Origin: Actinomycetota bacterium
Lineage (GTDB): Bacteria > Actinomycetota > Thermoleophilia > Gaiellales > Gaiellaceae
DNA length: 6,454 nt
Direction: 5' to 3'
Assembly (NCBI GenBank): GCA_013813345.1
Contig: JACCRW010000386.1
Coordinates: 1-6,454 of the forward strand
Every line of letters begins with the position of its first letter. The stretch's first letter is position 1. The notes beneath the pieces were generated by a model that did not search any database, was not told where the DNA came from, and saw only the letters and a list, made by a program, of their open reading frames with translations. The translations under genes were made by a program, and so were the position numbers. Of this stretch, positions 5,717 to 6,454 are shown piece after piece.

Positions 5717-6454
5717 ATGAGCGCGCCGGTCGCGGTGATCACGGGCGCCGCCAAGGGCATCGGTCGCGCTTACGCTCTTGGGCTCGCAGACGCCGGCTAC
5801 GCGGTCGTCGTCGCGGACATCGCCGATCCCACACCCGTCGTCGCCGAGGTCGAGGCGGCCGGAGGCACGGCGCTCGGTGTCGCGGTCGACGTCTCCGACC
5901 AGGCCTCGGCGGACGCGATGGCCCAGGCGACGCTCCGCGCCTTTGGCCGAATCGACGCGCTCGTCAACAACGCGGCGATCTTCTCCTCGATCCGGAAGAA
6001 GCCCTTCCACGAGCTGACGGTGGAGGAGTGGGACGCGGTATTCGCCGTCAATGTCCGCGGCAGCTGGCTCTGCGCCTGCGCCGTCGCCCCAGCGATGAAG
6101 GAGCGTCGCTACGGGAAAATCGTCAACGTCTCGTCGATGACGGTGCCGAGCGGGATCCCGTTCTTCCTCCACTACGTCTCGTCCAAAGCCGCGATCGTGG
6201 GACTCACTCGCGCGCTCGCGCGGGAGCTCGGCGAGTGGAACATCAGCGTCAACACGGTGAGCCCGGACTACATCCCACACGACCCCGACTACGCGGGGCG
6301 GCAGCCGGAGATGGCCGAGCTGATGGCACGCCAGCGGGCGTTCAAGCGCGACCAGGTCCCCGAGGACATGGTCGGAACGGTGCTCTACCTCGTCGGGCGC
6401 GGCTCCGACTTCGTCACCGGACAGAACATCTTCGTGAACGGCGGCCGACTCTTC
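5717..6454 (+). CDS. Short-chain dehydrogenase/reductase (SDR), classical type, 3'-partial
   Basis: The frame is open from ATG 5717 to the window end, 246 residues with no stop. It ends QNIFVNGGRLF, where classical SDRs normally finish, so only a codon or so is missing. Motifs in order: Rossmann TGAAKGIG (9-16); Asp34 at the end of beta-2 (VVVADI), which favours NAD over NADP; VDVSD (57-61); NNAA (84-87); Asn112; catalytic Ser140 in NVSS; and Y153-V-S-S-K157. The substrate loop is SPDYIPHDPDYAGR (182-195), with Asp184 where the usual motif is Pro-Gly. FVTGQNIFVNGG near the end matches the family C-terminal motif. This is an NAD-linked oxidation of a secondary alcohol or a reduction of a ketone or carbonyl in the cytosol; the substrate is not assignable. 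The ATG overlaps the hydrolase TGA, so the two are probably co-transcribed and act in the same pathway. Confidence 0.93.
   Translation, partial: MSAPVAVITGAAKGIGRAYALGLADAGYAVVVADIADPTPVVAEVEAAGGTALGVAVDVSDQASADAMAQATLRAFGRIDALVNNAAIFSSIRKKPFHELTVEEWDAVFAVNVRGSWLCACAVAPAMKERRYGKIVNVSSMTVPSGIPFFLHYVSSKAAIVGLTRALARELGEWNISVNTVSPDYIPHDPDYAGRQPEMAELMARQRAFKRDQVPEDMVGTVLYLVGRGSDFVTGQNIFVNGGRLF

Larger units (their letters stand above)
4921..5720 (+). pseudogene. Alpha/beta-fold hydrolase, frameshifted near base 5465
   Basis: Two reading frames together encode one alpha/beta hydrolase of about 265 residues. From ATG 4921 the first frame gives a cap strand, the oxyanion motif LLLHGVAGSAWMW (29-41), DFRGYGDSQ (58-66) and the nucleophile elbow LVGFSSGGLVAL with Ser100, running sensibly to AGGGW at residue 181 (codon 5461-5463). 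Beyond this the frame turns into Arg/Ser-rich sequence. The protein resumes in the frame one base back: AKKHDPFFLERWPFRLDDRW, then PVLVVHAEDSRVL with the likely acid Asp, and IPGCGHLVSVERP with the catalytic His, ending at TGA 5718-5720. Adding one base after TGGCG (5461-5465) would give GGGWRKKHDPFF, so a one-base deletion is the simplest reading. It may be a true mutation or a sequencing error. The weak AGAGG lies only 3 nt before the ATG. Its stop overlaps the SDR start as ATGA. Family members hydrolyse esters, lactones, epoxides or C-C bonds; substrate unknown. Confidence 0.8.

Noticed and set aside
5561..6280. 239-codon minus-strand open frame opposite the SDR
   Set aside because: The opposite strand has a complete set of SDR motifs; this frame is Asp/Arg/His-rich with no domain, as expected of an antisense shadow in GC-rich DNA.
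4921..6454. Uninterrupted plus frame from 4921 to the window end, suggesting one long fusion protein
   Set aside because: After about 5465 this frame is Arg/Ser-rich without motifs, while the hydrolase C-terminus and the SDR lie in the other two frames. Lack of stops is a GC effect.

Overview
The window is strongly GC-rich and packed with genes, with short gaps, GTG/TTG start candidates, ATGA and GTGA overlaps, and a strong G/C preference at third codon positions. Together with the mix of families (LLM oxidoreductase, soluble cytochrome P450, GAF-LytTR one-component regulator, short-chain dehydrogenase), this suggests a soil-type high-GC bacterium. An actinobacterium of the Thermoleophilia kind is my best guess, held loosely. 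I see no rRNA, tRNA, CRISPR array, insertion sequence or integrase.

The layout is two divergent arms around a 90-bp gap (4831-4920). Leftward, on the minus strand and in transcription order: a GAF-LytTR regulator (4830-3805), a 99-bp gap with weak inverted repeats, a cytochrome P450 (3705-2470), a secreted NMT1/THI5/SsuA-type substrate-binding protein (2399-1389), an LLM-class flavin or F420 oxidoreductase (1360-371), and a second substrate-binding-like protein without a signal peptide (374 to beyond base 1). Rightward: an alpha/beta hydrolase (4921-5720) split by an apparent one-base deletion near 5465, then an SDR dehydrogenase (5717 to the window end, probably lacking only its last codon or codons). 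The 5'-partial leftward gene and the SDR are absent from a simple closed-ORF view because they run off the window; both were read directly from the bases.

Taken together this looks like an uptake-and-oxidation catabolic cluster. A binding protein captures an unknown small organic molecule. P450 and LLM enzymes can oxygenate or oxidise it, the hydrolase can cut an ester, lactone or C-C bond, and the SDR can oxidise an alcohol. The GAF-LytTR protein is well placed to sense the compound or a metabolite and control both arms. No ABC permease or ATPase and no P450 redox partner lies in the window. The substrate cannot be told from sequence. Points worth a second look are the hydrolase frameshift, a Val in place of the P450 I-helix acid, the leaderless binding-protein paralogue coupled to the LLM gene, the missing lipobox in the secreted one, and an SDR with Asp in place of the usual Gly after the conserved Pro.
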